Below are positions 34,459-45,244 of a DNA stretch of 64,000 nt, in pieces. Each line of letters opens with the position of its first letter. Position 1 is the first letter of the stretch. Source of the DNA: Nitratireductor aquimarinus (GTDB lineage: Bacteria > Pseudomonadota > Alphaproteobacteria > Rhizobiales > Rhizobiaceae); NCBI RefSeq assembly GCF_017255295.1, contig NZ_JAFKDE010000005.1:186001-250000 (forward strand). Reading direction: 5' to 3'. A model generated the notes under the pieces. It ran no database searches. It had not been told where the DNA came from and was given only the letters and a program-made list of their open reading frames with translations. The position numbers and the translations under genes were made by a program.

Positions 34459-35502
34459 CTAGACGTCAGCGCCAATCCACTCGATCCAGCGGCCATGGAA
34501 GTCGCAGCGCGCCAGATCGCGGCGCGTGCCTTCCGGCCACAGGGTGAGCGAAACGCGCGCGAAGGGCTCCTTCATGTCGGAAGGCTCCATGCGCAGCCAG
34601 GCGATGGGCGCCCCGCCGGCGCACCCCGCTTTTTCCAGCGCGCCCTCGATGCGGGACTGCGTTTCGAACGGCAGATATTGCCACATGATCGAGTGAAACA
34701 GCACCAGCACCCGGTCGGGTTCGCGCATGGCAAGCGCCGCCTCGACAAAATCGGCCGCATCCGCCTTTTCCAGCGAGAGAGAAGCGCCATCCGCAAGGCT
34801 GATCGCCGCGACAAGACGTTCGAGCCGCGCCGCCTGATCGGCCCAGACATAGGAGGTGAGACGCAGGCGCTCGCTCTCCAGCGCAACATCGATGGGGGCG
34901 ATGTCACTGCCCTCGCGCGAGGCGATTTCAAGCCTGCCGGAAAGGTCGGGCGCAGCGCCCCGCACTTCTGGCGCGAGCTTTACCGGTGAGGCGGCATCGC
35001 CCCAGATGCTCTCGCCGTAACAATAGTGGAACCGGTCGAACAGAAGGTTCAGCCCCGCGCTCGATCCGATCTCACGAAGGTCAAGCGGAAGGCCGGTTTC
35101 GCGGGCAATCGTGAGAAAACCCGGCAGGAGCATGGCCGAGCGGGCGATCTCATTGGTCTGCGGCGCGCTGTCCAGAGTGGTGCAGAGCCGTGCATCATGG
35201 CGCGCAATGGTGCCGGCGACAGCCGCGCCAACGGCATCACGCGAGGCCGTTCCGGGTGGATAGACGCCGGCTAACTCCGCCTCCTCTCCCGCCAGAACCA
35301 GCGCATGAAGCCCGCCGCAAAGCCGCAGCGCCAGCGCATCTTCGCCGGGCGCTCCGGACCAGTCGAGCACGCGCGCGCCGGTTCTCGTGTTGCGATCCAG
35401 AATTTCAGGCAGAAGCCGGCACAGCTGGGCGGTGAAGGGGGAGCCCATACGGTCGCAGGCCTCGGCCTGCTTTTCGAAATGTGCGCTGATCCGGCTTTCC
35501 AT
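34459..35502 (-). CDS. DUF2332 family protein
   Basis: 347-aa soluble protein of family DUF2332, unknown function. Recognised by FEKQAEACDRMGSPFTAQLCRLLPEIL near the N-terminus, EIGSSAGLNLLFDRFHYCYG in the centre and VLVLFHSIMWQYLPFETQSRI near the C-terminus. The arrangement has the look of a Rossmann-like methyltransferase fold. ATG at 35502 is preferred because AAGGAG stands 6 bases upstream. The end of the gene lies within a perfect palindrome TCTAGGGTC/GACCCTAGA (34445-34464). Confidence 0.85.
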   Translation of the reverse strand: MESRISAHFEKQAEACDRMGSPFTAQLCRLLPEILDRNTRTGARVLDWSGAPGEDALALRLCGGLHALVLAGEEAELAGVYPPGTASRDAVGAAVAGTIARHDARLCTTLDSAPQTNEIARSAMLLPGFLTIARETGLPLDLREIGSSAGLNLLFDRFHYCYGESIWGDAASPVKLAPEVRGAAPDLSGRLEIASREGSDIAPIDVALESERLRLTSYVWADQAARLERLVAAISLADGASLSLEKADAADFVEAALAMREPDRVLVLFHSIMWQYLPFETQSRIEGALEKAGCAGGAPIAWLRMEPSDMKEPFARVSLTLWPEGTRRDLARCDFHGRWIEWIGADV

Positions 35503-35604
35503 GCAGTTCTCCTTCAAAGTTTGAAGGAGAGGCTAGCATGCGTCGTCCAAGAGATTTGTTGCAGCGCAGCATTTTTTCTGGACCAGCCGACTGGCACAGA
35601 AAAA

Positions 35605-36189
35605 TCAGCCTGCCGGGCGCTCTGCCAAAAGCTTTTCGATCTCGGGCATCAGGTCGTTCTGCACGCTTTCGGGCGTGAAAGGGCCGACATGCTTGTAGCG
35701 GATCCTGCCTTCCGGCCCGACGAGAAAGGTTTCCGGAACGCCGTAGACACCCCAGTCGATGGCCGCGCGGCCATTCTGGTCCACGCCGATTGCATCATAG
35801 GGATTGCCGAGATCGCCGAGAAAGCGGCGGGCGTTTTCCGGCTTGTCCTTGTAGTTCAAACCGGCAATGACGAAACGCCCGTCTCTGGCCAGCTCCATCA
35901 ACAGCGGATGCTCCTGCCGGCAGGGCAGGCACCAGGAGCCCCAGACATTCACCAGCGTGATCTTGCCTGCAAAGGCGTTAGAGGAAAGTCCCGGCAGGGA
36001 CATGCCCTCAAGCGGCGGCAGGTCCGTCTGCGGCGCATCGCGCCCGATCAGCGCCGAAGGCACGAGCGAGGTGTCCCGCCCGGAAAAAAGCTGCATGAGG
36101 AAAACGGCGGCCAGCGCCAGGAAGACCAGAAGCGGCAGCAGAAACAGCAACCTCCGCGAACGGTTGGACTTTTCGCCGGTAACGCTCAT
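35605..36189 (-). CDS. ccmG: Cytochrome c biogenesis thiol:disulfide oxidoreductase CcmG/DsbE
   Basis: Membrane-anchored periplasmic thioredoxin that keeps apocytochrome c haem-binding cysteines reduced. The 194-aa protein has an N-terminal anchor (LLFLLPLLVFLALAAVFLM) and a thioredoxin domain with Cys87 and Cys90 in WGSWCLPCRQEHP and the cis-Pro loop GVYGVPETFLVGPEGRI. Last gene of ccmABCDG; overlaps ccmD by four bases. Confidence 0.95.
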   Translation of the reverse strand: MSVTGEKSNRSRRLLFLLPLLVFLALAAVFLMQLFSGRDTSLVPSALIGRDAPQTDLPPLEGMSLPGLSSNAFAGKITLVNVWGSWCLPCRQEHPLLMELARDGRFVIAGLNYKDKPENARRFLGDLGNPYDAIGVDQNGRAAIDWGVYGVPETFLVGPEGRIRYKHVGPFTPESVQNDLMPEIEKLLAERPAG

Positions 36190-36353
36190 TTCTTCTCTGC
36201 CTTGCGCTCGGAACGGCGGCGAACGCCGCGCTCTTCGAGTTCCTTGAGTTCGCGCTTGCGGCCTGCCTGATCGATCAGGATCCAGAGGCAGAGCCCCGCA
36301 ATCACCAGTGCCGAAATACCATAAGCGGCGAACACATAACCTGCGTGGGTCAT
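36186..36353 (-). CDS. ccmD: Haem exporter protein CcmD
   Basis: 55-aa single-pass protein that helps release holo-CcmE from the CcmABC complex. N-terminal MTHAGYVFAAYGISALVIAG, one membrane segment to LCLWILID, then a basic tail (GRKRELKELEERGVRRRSER). The start codon overlaps the ccmC stop (ATGA) and the stop codon overlaps the ccmG start, so it is translationally coupled on both sides. Confidence 0.92.
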   Translation of the reverse strand: MTHAGYVFAAYGISALVIAGLCLWILIDQAGRKRELKELEERGVRRRSERKAEKK

Positions 36354-37126
36354 CGCGCTGCCCTTTCTGCCGCGCGCGCCGAAAGCCTGCGCATGGCGAT
36401 CACACGCCGACGCCAGATCTCCGCACGCATGGCCATCAGGTGAAGCGTGAGAAGCACGAGCGTGAAACCAAGCGCGCAGACGAGCAGCGGCCAAAGAAGC
36501 GATGTGTGGATGGTGGGACCATCGAGACGGAACACGGATGCCGGCTGATGCAGCGTGTTCCACCAGTCCACCGAGAACTTGATGATCGGGATGTTGACGA
36601 AACCGACAAGCGTGAGGATCGCGGCGGCCCGCGCCGAACGGCCGGGATCGTCCATCGCCCGCGTCAGGGCGATGATGCCGAGATACATCAGGAACAGGAT
36701 GAAAACGGAGGTCAGCCGCGCGTCCCAGACCCACCACGTGCCCCACATGGGCTTGCCCCAGACGGAGCCGGTGAACAGCGCCAGCGCGGTGAAGGCCGCG
36801 CCGATGGGAGCGGCGGACTTGAGCGCCACATCCGCGAGCGGATGCTTCCACACAAGCGTGCCAAGCGCGGACGCCGCCATGAGCGAGTAGCAGAACATGG
36901 CGAGCCAGGCGAACGGCACATGGATGTACATGATCCGCACCGTGATGCCCTGCTGATAATCCTCGGGCGCGGTGAAGGCCATGTAGAAGCCTGCCGCAAG
37001 CACCGCCAGCGCCGTGCCGCCAAGCCAGGGCACGAGCGTGTCTGCCAGCGCGAGAAAGCGCGTGGGATTGGCGAGCGCCGTCAGGCGACCGGAGAGCGTG
37101 GAGGCTTGCGGGGTGGCGTTTGTCAT
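36350..37126 (-). CDS. ccmC: Haem exporter permease CcmC
   Basis: Six-segment membrane protein that presents haem to CcmE. 258 aa from the ATG at 37126 with the tryptophan-rich periplasmic motif WGTWWVWDARLTSVFILF and the flanking histidines (YIHVPFAW; TIHTSLLWPLL). Third gene of the ccm operon, 55 bp after ccmB. Two earlier in-frame starts exist but lack a ribosome site. Confidence 0.96.
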   Translation of the reverse strand: MTNATPQASTLSGRLTALANPTRFLALADTLVPWLGGTALAVLAAGFYMAFTAPEDYQQGITVRIMYIHVPFAWLAMFCYSLMAASALGTLVWKHPLADVALKSAAPIGAAFTALALFTGSVWGKPMWGTWWVWDARLTSVFILFLMYLGIIALTRAMDDPGRSARAAAILTLVGFVNIPIIKFSVDWWNTLHQPASVFRLDGPTIHTSLLWPLLVCALGFTLVLLTLHLMAMRAEIWRRRVIAMRRLSARAAERAAR

Positions 37127-37181
37127 GCCTGAACCCATAGCGTCGAGTGTCCTGTTCCGCAATCGAATCGATTGCCGCACA

Positions 37182-37847
37182 TCAATCGCCGCCCCACCGC
37201 AGTGCGAGCGAGGCGGCCAGCGGCCCGATCACCGCAAAAAACAGCATCAGCGCGGCAAGAATGAGGAAGGGCGGCAAAAACGGGTCCGGATCGGCAACCG
37301 CGCCGCGCGCCGCCGCCACGCCGAAGATCAGAACCGGGATGGTGAGCGGCAGAACCAGAACCGAGACCAGAAGCCCGCCCCGTGGCAGCGCCACGGCAAG
37401 GGCCGCGCCCACCGCGCCGATGAAGGTGATGGCGGGCGTGCCGACGGCCAGCGTCGCGGTCGCAGCCAGAATGCCCACCGGTTCGACATTCATGAAGAGG
37501 CCGAGCAGCGGCGTCACCACCACCAGCGGCAGGACGTTCACCGTCCAGTGCGCGAGGCACTTCACGAACACGGTCAGCGCCGTCATGTGGCGGTTGTCGG
37601 CGAGAAGCATGAGATCAAGCGAGCCGTCTTCGCGATCAGCCTGGAACAGGCGCTCAAGCCCGAGCAGGCCCGCAAGCAGCGCGCCGATCCAAAGGATGGC
37701 CGGGCCGATCCGCGCCAGAAGGTTGAGGTCCGGTCCCACGCCGAAGGGGATGACGGCCACCACGGCGAGGAAGAACAGGACACCGGTGAGCGCCCCGTTT
37801 CCGGTGCGCACGCCGATCTGCAGCTCGCGGCGGAAAAGCGCTAGCAT
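37182..37847 (-). CDS. ccmB: Haem exporter permease CcmB
   Basis: 221-aa membrane subunit of the CcmAB transporter. Six hydrophobic segments; signature LFRRELQIGVRTGNGALTGVLFF at the N-terminus and LERLFQADREDGSLDLMLL in the first cytoplasmic loop. Follows ccmA by 67 bp. Confidence 0.96.
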   Translation of the reverse strand: MLALFRRELQIGVRTGNGALTGVLFFLAVVAVIPFGVGPDLNLLARIGPAILWIGALLAGLLGLERLFQADREDGSLDLMLLADNRHMTALTVFVKCLAHWTVNVLPLVVVTPLLGLFMNVEPVGILAATATLAVGTPAITFIGAVGAALAVALPRGGLLVSVLVLPLTIPVLIFGVAAARGAVADPDPFLPPFLILAALMLFFAVIGPLAASLALRWGGD

Positions 37848-37914
37848 GACTGGAAAAGCTCCTGACCGGGTGTGGGGCCGAGAGCGCCTGACAGCCGCGC
37901 GGCGTCAAACGTCC

Positions 37915-38529
37915 TCATGCCTGAACCTGCCCCATGCGCAATTCGCGCGCGCCGGTCAAGCCGAGCGGCAGATGGGTGGCGGCCACGATCAGCCCGCCAT
38001 CTTCCAGATGCACGCCCATCAGTTCGGCAAATTGGGCTTCAGACGCCTTGTCGAGGCCGGAAGTGGGTTCATCCAGAAGCCAGACCGGCCGGTAGCTGAC
38101 GAGAAGCCGGGCAATGGAGGCGCGCCGGCGCTGGCCGGTGGAGAGATAGCCGAAGGGCAGATGGCCGATATCACCGAGGCCGACCATTTCCAGCGCTTCG
38201 AAGGGCGAAAGATGCGGATGCCCCAGAAAATCCTGCCAGAAGCGCAGATTCTCTTCGACGCCAAGTTCCGCCTTCATGGCATTGCGGTGGCCGAGATAGT
38301 GGCAGGCCGCACCGGCATCGGGAAATTCGTCGCCACCGCCGGAAAACGACACCACGCCCTCCGCCATGGGCAAAAGGCCGCAGAGCACCCGGAGCAATGT
38401 CGACTTTCCCGCGCCGTTCGGCCCGGTCACCGTCAGCGCCTCGCCGGCTTCGAGCACGAAGGATATGCCGGAGAACACGGTTTCACCGCCCCGCTCGCCA
38501 CTCACGTTTTCGGCGGCGAGCCGCATCAT
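37915..38529 (-). CDS. ccmA: Haem exporter ATP-binding protein CcmA
   Basis: ATPase of the CcmABCD haem-handling complex. 204 aa with Walker A TGPNGAGKSTLL, signature LSTGQRRRASIARLL and Walker B VWLLDEPTSGLD. The start at 38529 (ATG, AAGGA 7 bases upstream) is preferred to the TTG at 38547. First gene of the ccm operon, divergent from acnA across 280 bp; that gap shows no further gene. Confidence 0.95.
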   Translation of the reverse strand: MMRLAAENVSGERGGETVFSGISFVLEAGEALTVTGPNGAGKSTLLRVLCGLLPMAEGVVSFSGGGDEFPDAGAACHYLGHRNAMKAELGVEENLRFWQDFLGHPHLSPFEALEMVGLGDIGHLPFGYLSTGQRRRASIARLLVSYRPVWLLDEPTSGLDKASEAQFAELMGVHLEDGGLIVAATHLPLGLTGARELRMGQVQA

Positions 38530-38809
38530 GTCTTCATCCTTCGGCAAGGGTGTATTCCTGATTTTTTCACGACGCGGCAGATTTGCCGTTTCCCACTCTA
38601 GAACTCTTCTACAAAATTCTCTATATCCGCCTCAACCACGCCAGCGGTCGGCGTGTAACTCTTTGTGCCGATACCCCGCGCGCGCGCCGCCTTGAACGGC
38701 CGGGACGCTTGGGGGCGGACAGCGGAAATGACCGTACCCGCACCTTTTGCGCGTGATGCCTCGAGGAGTCCGTTCCCGTTTCGGATAGCAGAACAGGATA
38801 GGATCGCCC

Positions 38810-41503
<2,694 letters not shown>

Positions 41504-41528
41504 TCCAGGTCTGCCACCTGCCTGAGAC

Positions 41529-41561
41529 AGACCGTCGGCGGAAACGCCGGCGGTCTTTTTT
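41529..41561 (+). terminator. Rho-independent terminator after acnA
   Basis: 12-bp stem AGACCGTCGGCG/CGCCGGCGGTCT (one G-T pair) with a GAAA tetraloop, followed by TTTTT; 25 bp past the acnA stop. Confidence 0.85.
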
Positions 41562-41666
41562 GTTTCCGGCTGCATTTCCTCACCGGAACGTGACTTCTTG
41601 TTGAGCCCGCCCGCCACCTATAGTGCCTGAAAACAGGATCGGGTTCAGTTTCCGAACGGAGTACAG

Positions 41667-42431
41667 ATGACTTGGCTCACCACGCGCCGCCAGCTGCTGG
41701 CGGCGGTTGCAGGCTTCTACGCCCTTACCGGCATTGCCGGCGCCCAGGAGATGGCGCGCCCGGTCGGTGTGGTCGAGCTGTTCACCAGTCAGGGCTGCAG
41801 CTCCTGCCCGCCAGCGGATGCGCTGCTCAGCGAACTGGCGGAAAGGGATGACGTCATCTCCCTCGCCTATCACGTCGATTACTGGGACTATCTGGGCTGG
41901 CGCGATGCGCTTGGCAGCGCCGCGAACACTGCGCGGCAGAAGAACTACGCGCGCGCTCTCCAGAAAGCCTCCGTCTACACGCCACAGATGATCGTGAATG
42001 GCCGCACCGACATGAACGGTGCGGACAGGAGCAGGGTCACCGCATCGCTCGACAGCATGGCCGGCACGCCGGACGGGCTGCAGGTGGATCTGTCGCTTCA
42101 AGACAGGGGCGACACCATTCTCGTCGAAGTCGGCGCATTTCGCGGCGACGCGGGCAACGAGCTGCTCGACGCGCATCTGGTCTTTGTCGACTTTGCGCCA
42201 CGCGCGACGGTGGAGATCCGCGCCGGAGAGAACCGGGGCCGCACCATCGAATATCGCAACGCGGTGAACCAGATCCAGACAATCGGCATGTGGGACGGAA
42301 CGGCCAAGAGCTTCGAAATGCCCAAGAGCGAGCTGGTGAAGAAAGGCAATGGCTGCGCGCTGCTTCTCCAGCGCGTCGACAGGGAAGGAAGGCCGGGCGC
42401 CATCCTCGGCGCTGTCGCAATCACCCCATGA
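41667..42431 (+). CDS. DUF1223 family secreted protein
   Basis: 254-aa exported protein of family DUF1223, which has a thioredoxin-like fold and unknown role. Signal segment (RRQLLAAVAGFYALTGIAGA), then VVELFTSQGCSSCPPADALL with a C-S-S-C redox-like motif (about residues 45-48), HVDYWDYLGWRD, YTPQMIVNGRTDMNGADR. Single gene; the following hairpin is its likely terminator. Confidence 0.92.
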   Translation: MTWLTTRRQLLAAVAGFYALTGIAGAQEMARPVGVVELFTSQGCSSCPPADALLSELAERDDVISLAYHVDYWDYLGWRDALGSAANTARQKNYARALQKASVYTPQMIVNGRTDMNGADRSRVTASLDSMAGTPDGLQVDLSLQDRGDTILVEVGAFRGDAGNELLDAHLVFVDFAPRATVEIRAGENRGRTIEYRNAVNQIQTIGMWDGTAKSFEMPKSELVKKGNGCALLLQRVDREGRPGAILGAVAITP

Positions 42432-42506
42432 ACCAAAAGCATGGGCACCCCGTGAACCAACCATGGGCACCCCGTGAGCCACACCCCGTAAGTCAAAAAA
42501 CCCGGT

Positions 42507-42565
42507 GGTCCCAAAAGAAAAACCGGTGCTGAATCATTCAGCACCGGTTTTGATCTTTTGGGACC
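42507..42565 (+). terminator. Long interrupted hairpin, likely terminator of the DUF1223 gene
   Basis: Arms GGTCCCAAAAG...CTTTTGGGACC outside and AAAACCGGTGCTGAA/TTCAGCACCGGTTTT inside around a 3-nt loop, 59 nt overall. The inner stem followed by TTTTG is a good intrinsic terminator; the outer stem is unusual. Confidence 0.65.
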
Positions 42566-42906
42566 GTTGCCCGGCTCGGAGATCCGAGTTGGTTCGATCC
42601 GGTCATGACCCCGAGGGCGGGGGGGCTTGGGGTTTTCGGGATCCGTGTCCGGACCGAACCGTCTCAGGCAACGGTCGGATCGTCGCGGCACAATGGGGCG
42701 TGAGCTTGGACAAAATGTGTCGAGAAAAAGGCACGTCATCACCAATTCCGACAAACGGTCCCGATTTGTGACTACCGGCTAACGATAGTGGCTTGCAGGT
42801 TCACAAAACATGCGTCGGCAAAATGTCGGGGATGGTCTAACCACTCCGAATATAGCACGGCATCAAGAAAGGTTAACAGGCTTTTCCAACCTATCCCGCG
42901 CGGCCT

Positions 42907-42956
42907 GAGCATCGGACCGAGACAGTGGAGACCGGTTTTTCGGATGCCCCGATGCC
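42907..42956. repeat. RIME-like palindrome (first module)
   Basis: GAGCATCGGACCGAGACAGTGG...CGGATGCCCCGATGCC, a diverged copy of the 21113-21162 module; only a remnant of the second module (GGATCG) follows at about 42970. Confidence 0.6.
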
Positions 42957-43059
42957 TCTGGTCAGTCTGGATCGTAAGCCGGGAAGGAATGCAGGGCTTG
43001 CATTTCCGGCTATGGCGGGCGAACCTTTCGTGTCACCAAATCGTCATGAGGTTTAGCCA

Positions 43060-43443
43060 ATGAGCGATTACGGCAGCGCCGGGGAGGATAGGGACAGCTC
43101 CGGGATACTGATCCCGCTGCATGAAGAGCGCCGTGCGCGCTCCAGCCTTCCCGTAACCTTCGACCGGCGCGAACTGGACCAGATTCTTCGCATCTACGGG
43201 CGCATGGTCGCCGCCGGGGAGTGGCGCGATTATGCAATCGACCACCTGAAGGACCGGGCCATCTTCTCCGTTTTCCGGCGCACCAGCGAAGTGCCCCTTT
43301 TCCAGATCGTGAAAGACCCCAAGCTCACGCGCAAGCAGGGCGCATACAGTGTGGTTGCGGCCACCGGCGCGATCCTGAAGCGCGGGCACGAACTGACGCG
43401 GGTGCTCGCCGTGTTCGACAAGAAGCTCAAGCTGGTCACCTGA
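43060..43443 (+). CDS. DUF2794 family protein
   Basis: 127-aa soluble protein of DUF2794, a family found almost only in Alphaproteobacteria; function unknown. Recognised by PVTFDRRELDQILRIYGRMVAAGEWRDYAID and FSVFRRTSEVPLFQIVKDPKL, KQGAYSVVAATGAILKRGHEL. Single gene, preceded by the long non-coding stretch. Confidence 0.92.
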   Translation: MSDYGSAGEDRDSSGILIPLHEERRARSSLPVTFDRRELDQILRIYGRMVAAGEWRDYAIDHLKDRAIFSVFRRTSEVPLFQIVKDPKLTRKQGAYSVVAATGAILKRGHELTRVLAVFDKKLKLVT

Positions 43444-43457
43444 GGAAAGCCGGCTGG

Positions 43458-43510
43458 AGCATCGCTGGTCTGGATCGCCTTTGTGCGTCCGCCCGGACGC
43501 ATGGCGGTCT
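43458..43510. repeat. RIME-like palindrome, truncated copy
   Basis: GAGCATCG remnant of the first module (43458-43465) followed by the second module GGATCGCCTTTGTGCGTCC...GGACGCATGGCGGTC (about 43472-43510). Located between convergent genes. Confidence 0.6.
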
Positions 43511-43586
43511 GCCCCCCTCGGTCTGCCACCCCTTGGTCAGCCCCCCTTGGGTCAGCCCCCCCTTGGGTCAGCCCCCCCTTGGGTCA
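43511..43586. repeat. Short tandem repeat, 15-16 bp unit
   Basis: Five head-to-tail units of the form GCCCCCCTTGGGTCA: three nearly perfect (43540-43554, 43555-43570, 43571-43586, differing only in the C-run length) and two degenerate ones to the left. The last unit contributes the stop codon of the convergent acetyltransferase gene. Confidence 0.85.
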
Positions 43587-44156
43587 GCCCACAGCCTCAC
43601 CGCGAAACAGCCGCTCGGGGAGCGATTGAGGATCGGGTGGCGTGTTCGTTCCCCCATTCAGCGTGCGCTGCATGAACACCGTGTCGAGCCAGCGGCCATG
43701 CTTGAACCCGCTGCCGCGCAGCACCCCTGCATCCTCGAACCCCATGGCCCGGTGCAGCTTGACCGAAGCGCTGGTTTCCGAGCCATCGCCAATGACCGCA
43801 ACGATCTGGCGGAACCCGCACTGCATGCAGGCCTCGACCAGCGCTTCGAGCAGAGTGCGGCCGATACCGCGCCCCTGCGCCTGCGGGTCGAGATAGACGG
43901 AATCCTCCACCATGAAGCGATAGGCGCGGCGCGGGCGAAACGGCCCCGCATAGGCATAGCCAAGCAGAACGCCCTCCTCCTCCGCCACCAGATAGGGATA
44001 GCCGCTGCCGAGGAGCGCGCTCATGCGCTCACGCATCTCGGCCTCGCCCGGCGGATCAAGCTCGTAGCTGGCCGTGCCTTTGTTCACGGCATGGGCGTAG
44101 ATGCGGGTGATGGCGGGCGCGTCATCGAGACTGGCGGGGCGGATGGTGAGCGGCAT
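43584..44156 (-). CDS. GNAT family N-acetyltransferase (phosphinothricin acetyltransferase-like)
   Basis: 190-aa acetyltransferase of the PAT/YncA-like group. Motifs: LTIRPASLDDAPAITRIYAHAVNKGTASYEL, GYPYLVAEEEGVLLGYAYAGPFRPRRAYRFMVEDSVYL, the acetyl-CoA loop QAQGRGIGRTLLEALV and GFRQIVAVIGDGSETSASVKLH. The ATG at 44156 gives the family N-terminus. Resistance to phosphinothricin-like compounds or acetylation of amino acids such as methionine sulfoximine is known for relatives; substrate here unknown. Confidence 0.9.
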   Translation of the reverse strand: MPLTIRPASLDDAPAITRIYAHAVNKGTASYELDPPGEAEMRERMSALLGSGYPYLVAEEEGVLLGYAYAGPFRPRRAYRFMVEDSVYLDPQAQGRGIGRTLLEALVEACMQCGFRQIVAVIGDGSETSASVKLHRAMGFEDAGVLRGSGFKHGRWLDTVFMQRTLNGGTNTPPDPQSLPERLFRGEAVG

Positions 44157-44192
44157 GGAGCAAAAACGCCTTTTGGGAAACCGGATCAAAGA

Positions 44193-44218
44193 AAAGGGCG
44201 GCCCGAGAGCCGCCCTTT
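44193..44218 (-). terminator. Rho-independent terminator of the BI-1 gene
   Basis: 10-bp stem AAAGGGCGGC/GCCGCCCTTT with a 6-nt loop; on the minus strand it is followed by TCTTTG. Lies 28 bp after the stop codon. Confidence 0.75.
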
Positions 44219-44246
44219 CGTATCGTCGTTCAAAGTCCTGCGCCCG

Positions 44247-44987
44247 CTACTCGCGATTGCCGAGGAACTGCAGCATGAACATGAACAGGTTGATGAAGTC
44301 GAGGTAGAGACGCAGGGCGCCCATGATTGCCTTGCGGCCGGACACGGTGGCGTCGTCGCCCTCGTAGTACATCTCCTTGATCTGCTGGGTGTCGTAAGCC
44401 GTGAGGCCGGCGAACACCAGCACACCGATCACCGAGATGGCGAACTGCAGCGCGGACGAGCCGAGGAAGATGTTCACGATCGAGGCAATGATGATGCCGA
44501 TCAGACCCATGAACAGGAACGAGCCCATGCCCGAGAGGTCACGCTTGGTCGTGTAACCCCAGAGCGACAGCGCGCCGAACGATGCGGCGGTGATGAAGAA
44601 GGTGCGGACGATGCTCTCACCCGTGTAGACGAGGAAGATCGTCGACAGGGAAAGACCCACGAGGCCCGAATAGACCCAGAATGTCGTCTGCGCAGCCGCG
44701 ACACTCATGTTCTGAATGCGGAAGCTGAGAAAGAACACCAGCGCGAGCGGTGCGAGGATGACAACCCAGCGGAAGGCGCTGGCGTAGATGAGCTGGCCGA
44801 ATGCGGTCAGCTGGCCATCCGCGATGGCGAGATTGAATGCACCAAAGGCTGCAAGACCGGTGATGGCCAGGCCAAGCGCCATAAGGTTGTAGACGCGAAT
44901 CATGTAGGCGCGCAGGCCCTCGTCGATGGCCGCGTCCGCGCGTACGCCGGGCGTTGCGCGGGCCTGATAGTTACGAAGGTCAGCCAT
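44247..44987 (-). CDS. Bax inhibitor-1/YccA family membrane protein
   Basis: 246-aa inner-membrane protein with seven hydrophobic segments, BI-1/YccA family; in bacteria these interact with FtsH or conduct Ca2+/H+. Signatures: LRAYMIRVYNLMALGLAITG, IYASAFRWVVILAPLALVF, TAYDTQQIKEMYY and the C-terminal LYLDFINLFMFMLQFLGNR. Single gene with its own terminator. Confidence 0.94.
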   Translation of the reverse strand: MADLRNYQARATPGVRADAAIDEGLRAYMIRVYNLMALGLAITGLAAFGAFNLAIADGQLTAFGQLIYASAFRWVVILAPLALVFFLSFRIQNMSVAAAQTTFWVYSGLVGLSLSTIFLVYTGESIVRTFFITAASFGALSLWGYTTKRDLSGMGSFLFMGLIGIIIASIVNIFLGSSALQFAISVIGVLVFAGLTAYDTQQIKEMYYEGDDATVSGRKAIMGALRLYLDFINLFMFMLQFLGNRE

Positions 44988-45145
44988 AATTATCCCTTTC
45001 TGGCTTTAATCCCGTCGGGTGACGGCCATACGACCGTGCGCCGCTGGCGGGATACCAGCATGCGTAATGCAAATATGATGTCAGTTTAAGCTGACGACAA
45101 GACCTGAAACGCCCAGAAATGCAGATGCGGCAACACTTCGCGGGC

Positions 45146-45185
45146 AAAAAAAGCGCTTCCCCGGCGGCACGGTTAACGCTTTTTC
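45146..45185 (-). terminator. Rho-independent terminator of the ABC permease operon
   Basis: On the minus strand, stem AAAAAGCG/CGCTTTTT with a 24-nt loop and a seven-T run, 60 bp after the stop of the FtsX-like permease. Confidence 0.6.
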
Positions 45186-45244
45186 ATGCCTGAGGCTGCC
45201 GGAAGCGGCCCAAAGGCCGCCCCGCTGTTTCAGAGTCTCTCGCT

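Larger units (their letters stand above)
42432..43059. other. 628-bp non-coding stretch with a strong hairpin and short direct repeats
   Basis: No supported gene. Near its start there are three imperfect copies of a CACCCCGTGAACCA-like unit (about 42436-42497), then the long hairpin at 42507-42565, a G-rich tract (GAGGGCGGGGGGGCTTGGGG, about 42613-42632), and a RIME-like module at 42907-42956. Base composition shifts to lower GC around 42700-42880. The DUF2794 promoter must lie at the right end. Confidence 0.5.

Noticed and set aside
42422-42529. Short open frame of about 35 codons running through direct repeats after the DUF1223 gene
   Set aside because: It overlaps the end of DUF1223, consists of repeats and ends in a terminator hairpin; no ribosome site.
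43511-43586. Possible CRISPR array
   Set aside because: Units of 15-16 bp are directly adjacent without spacers, and no cas genes are nearby; it is a simple tandem repeat.
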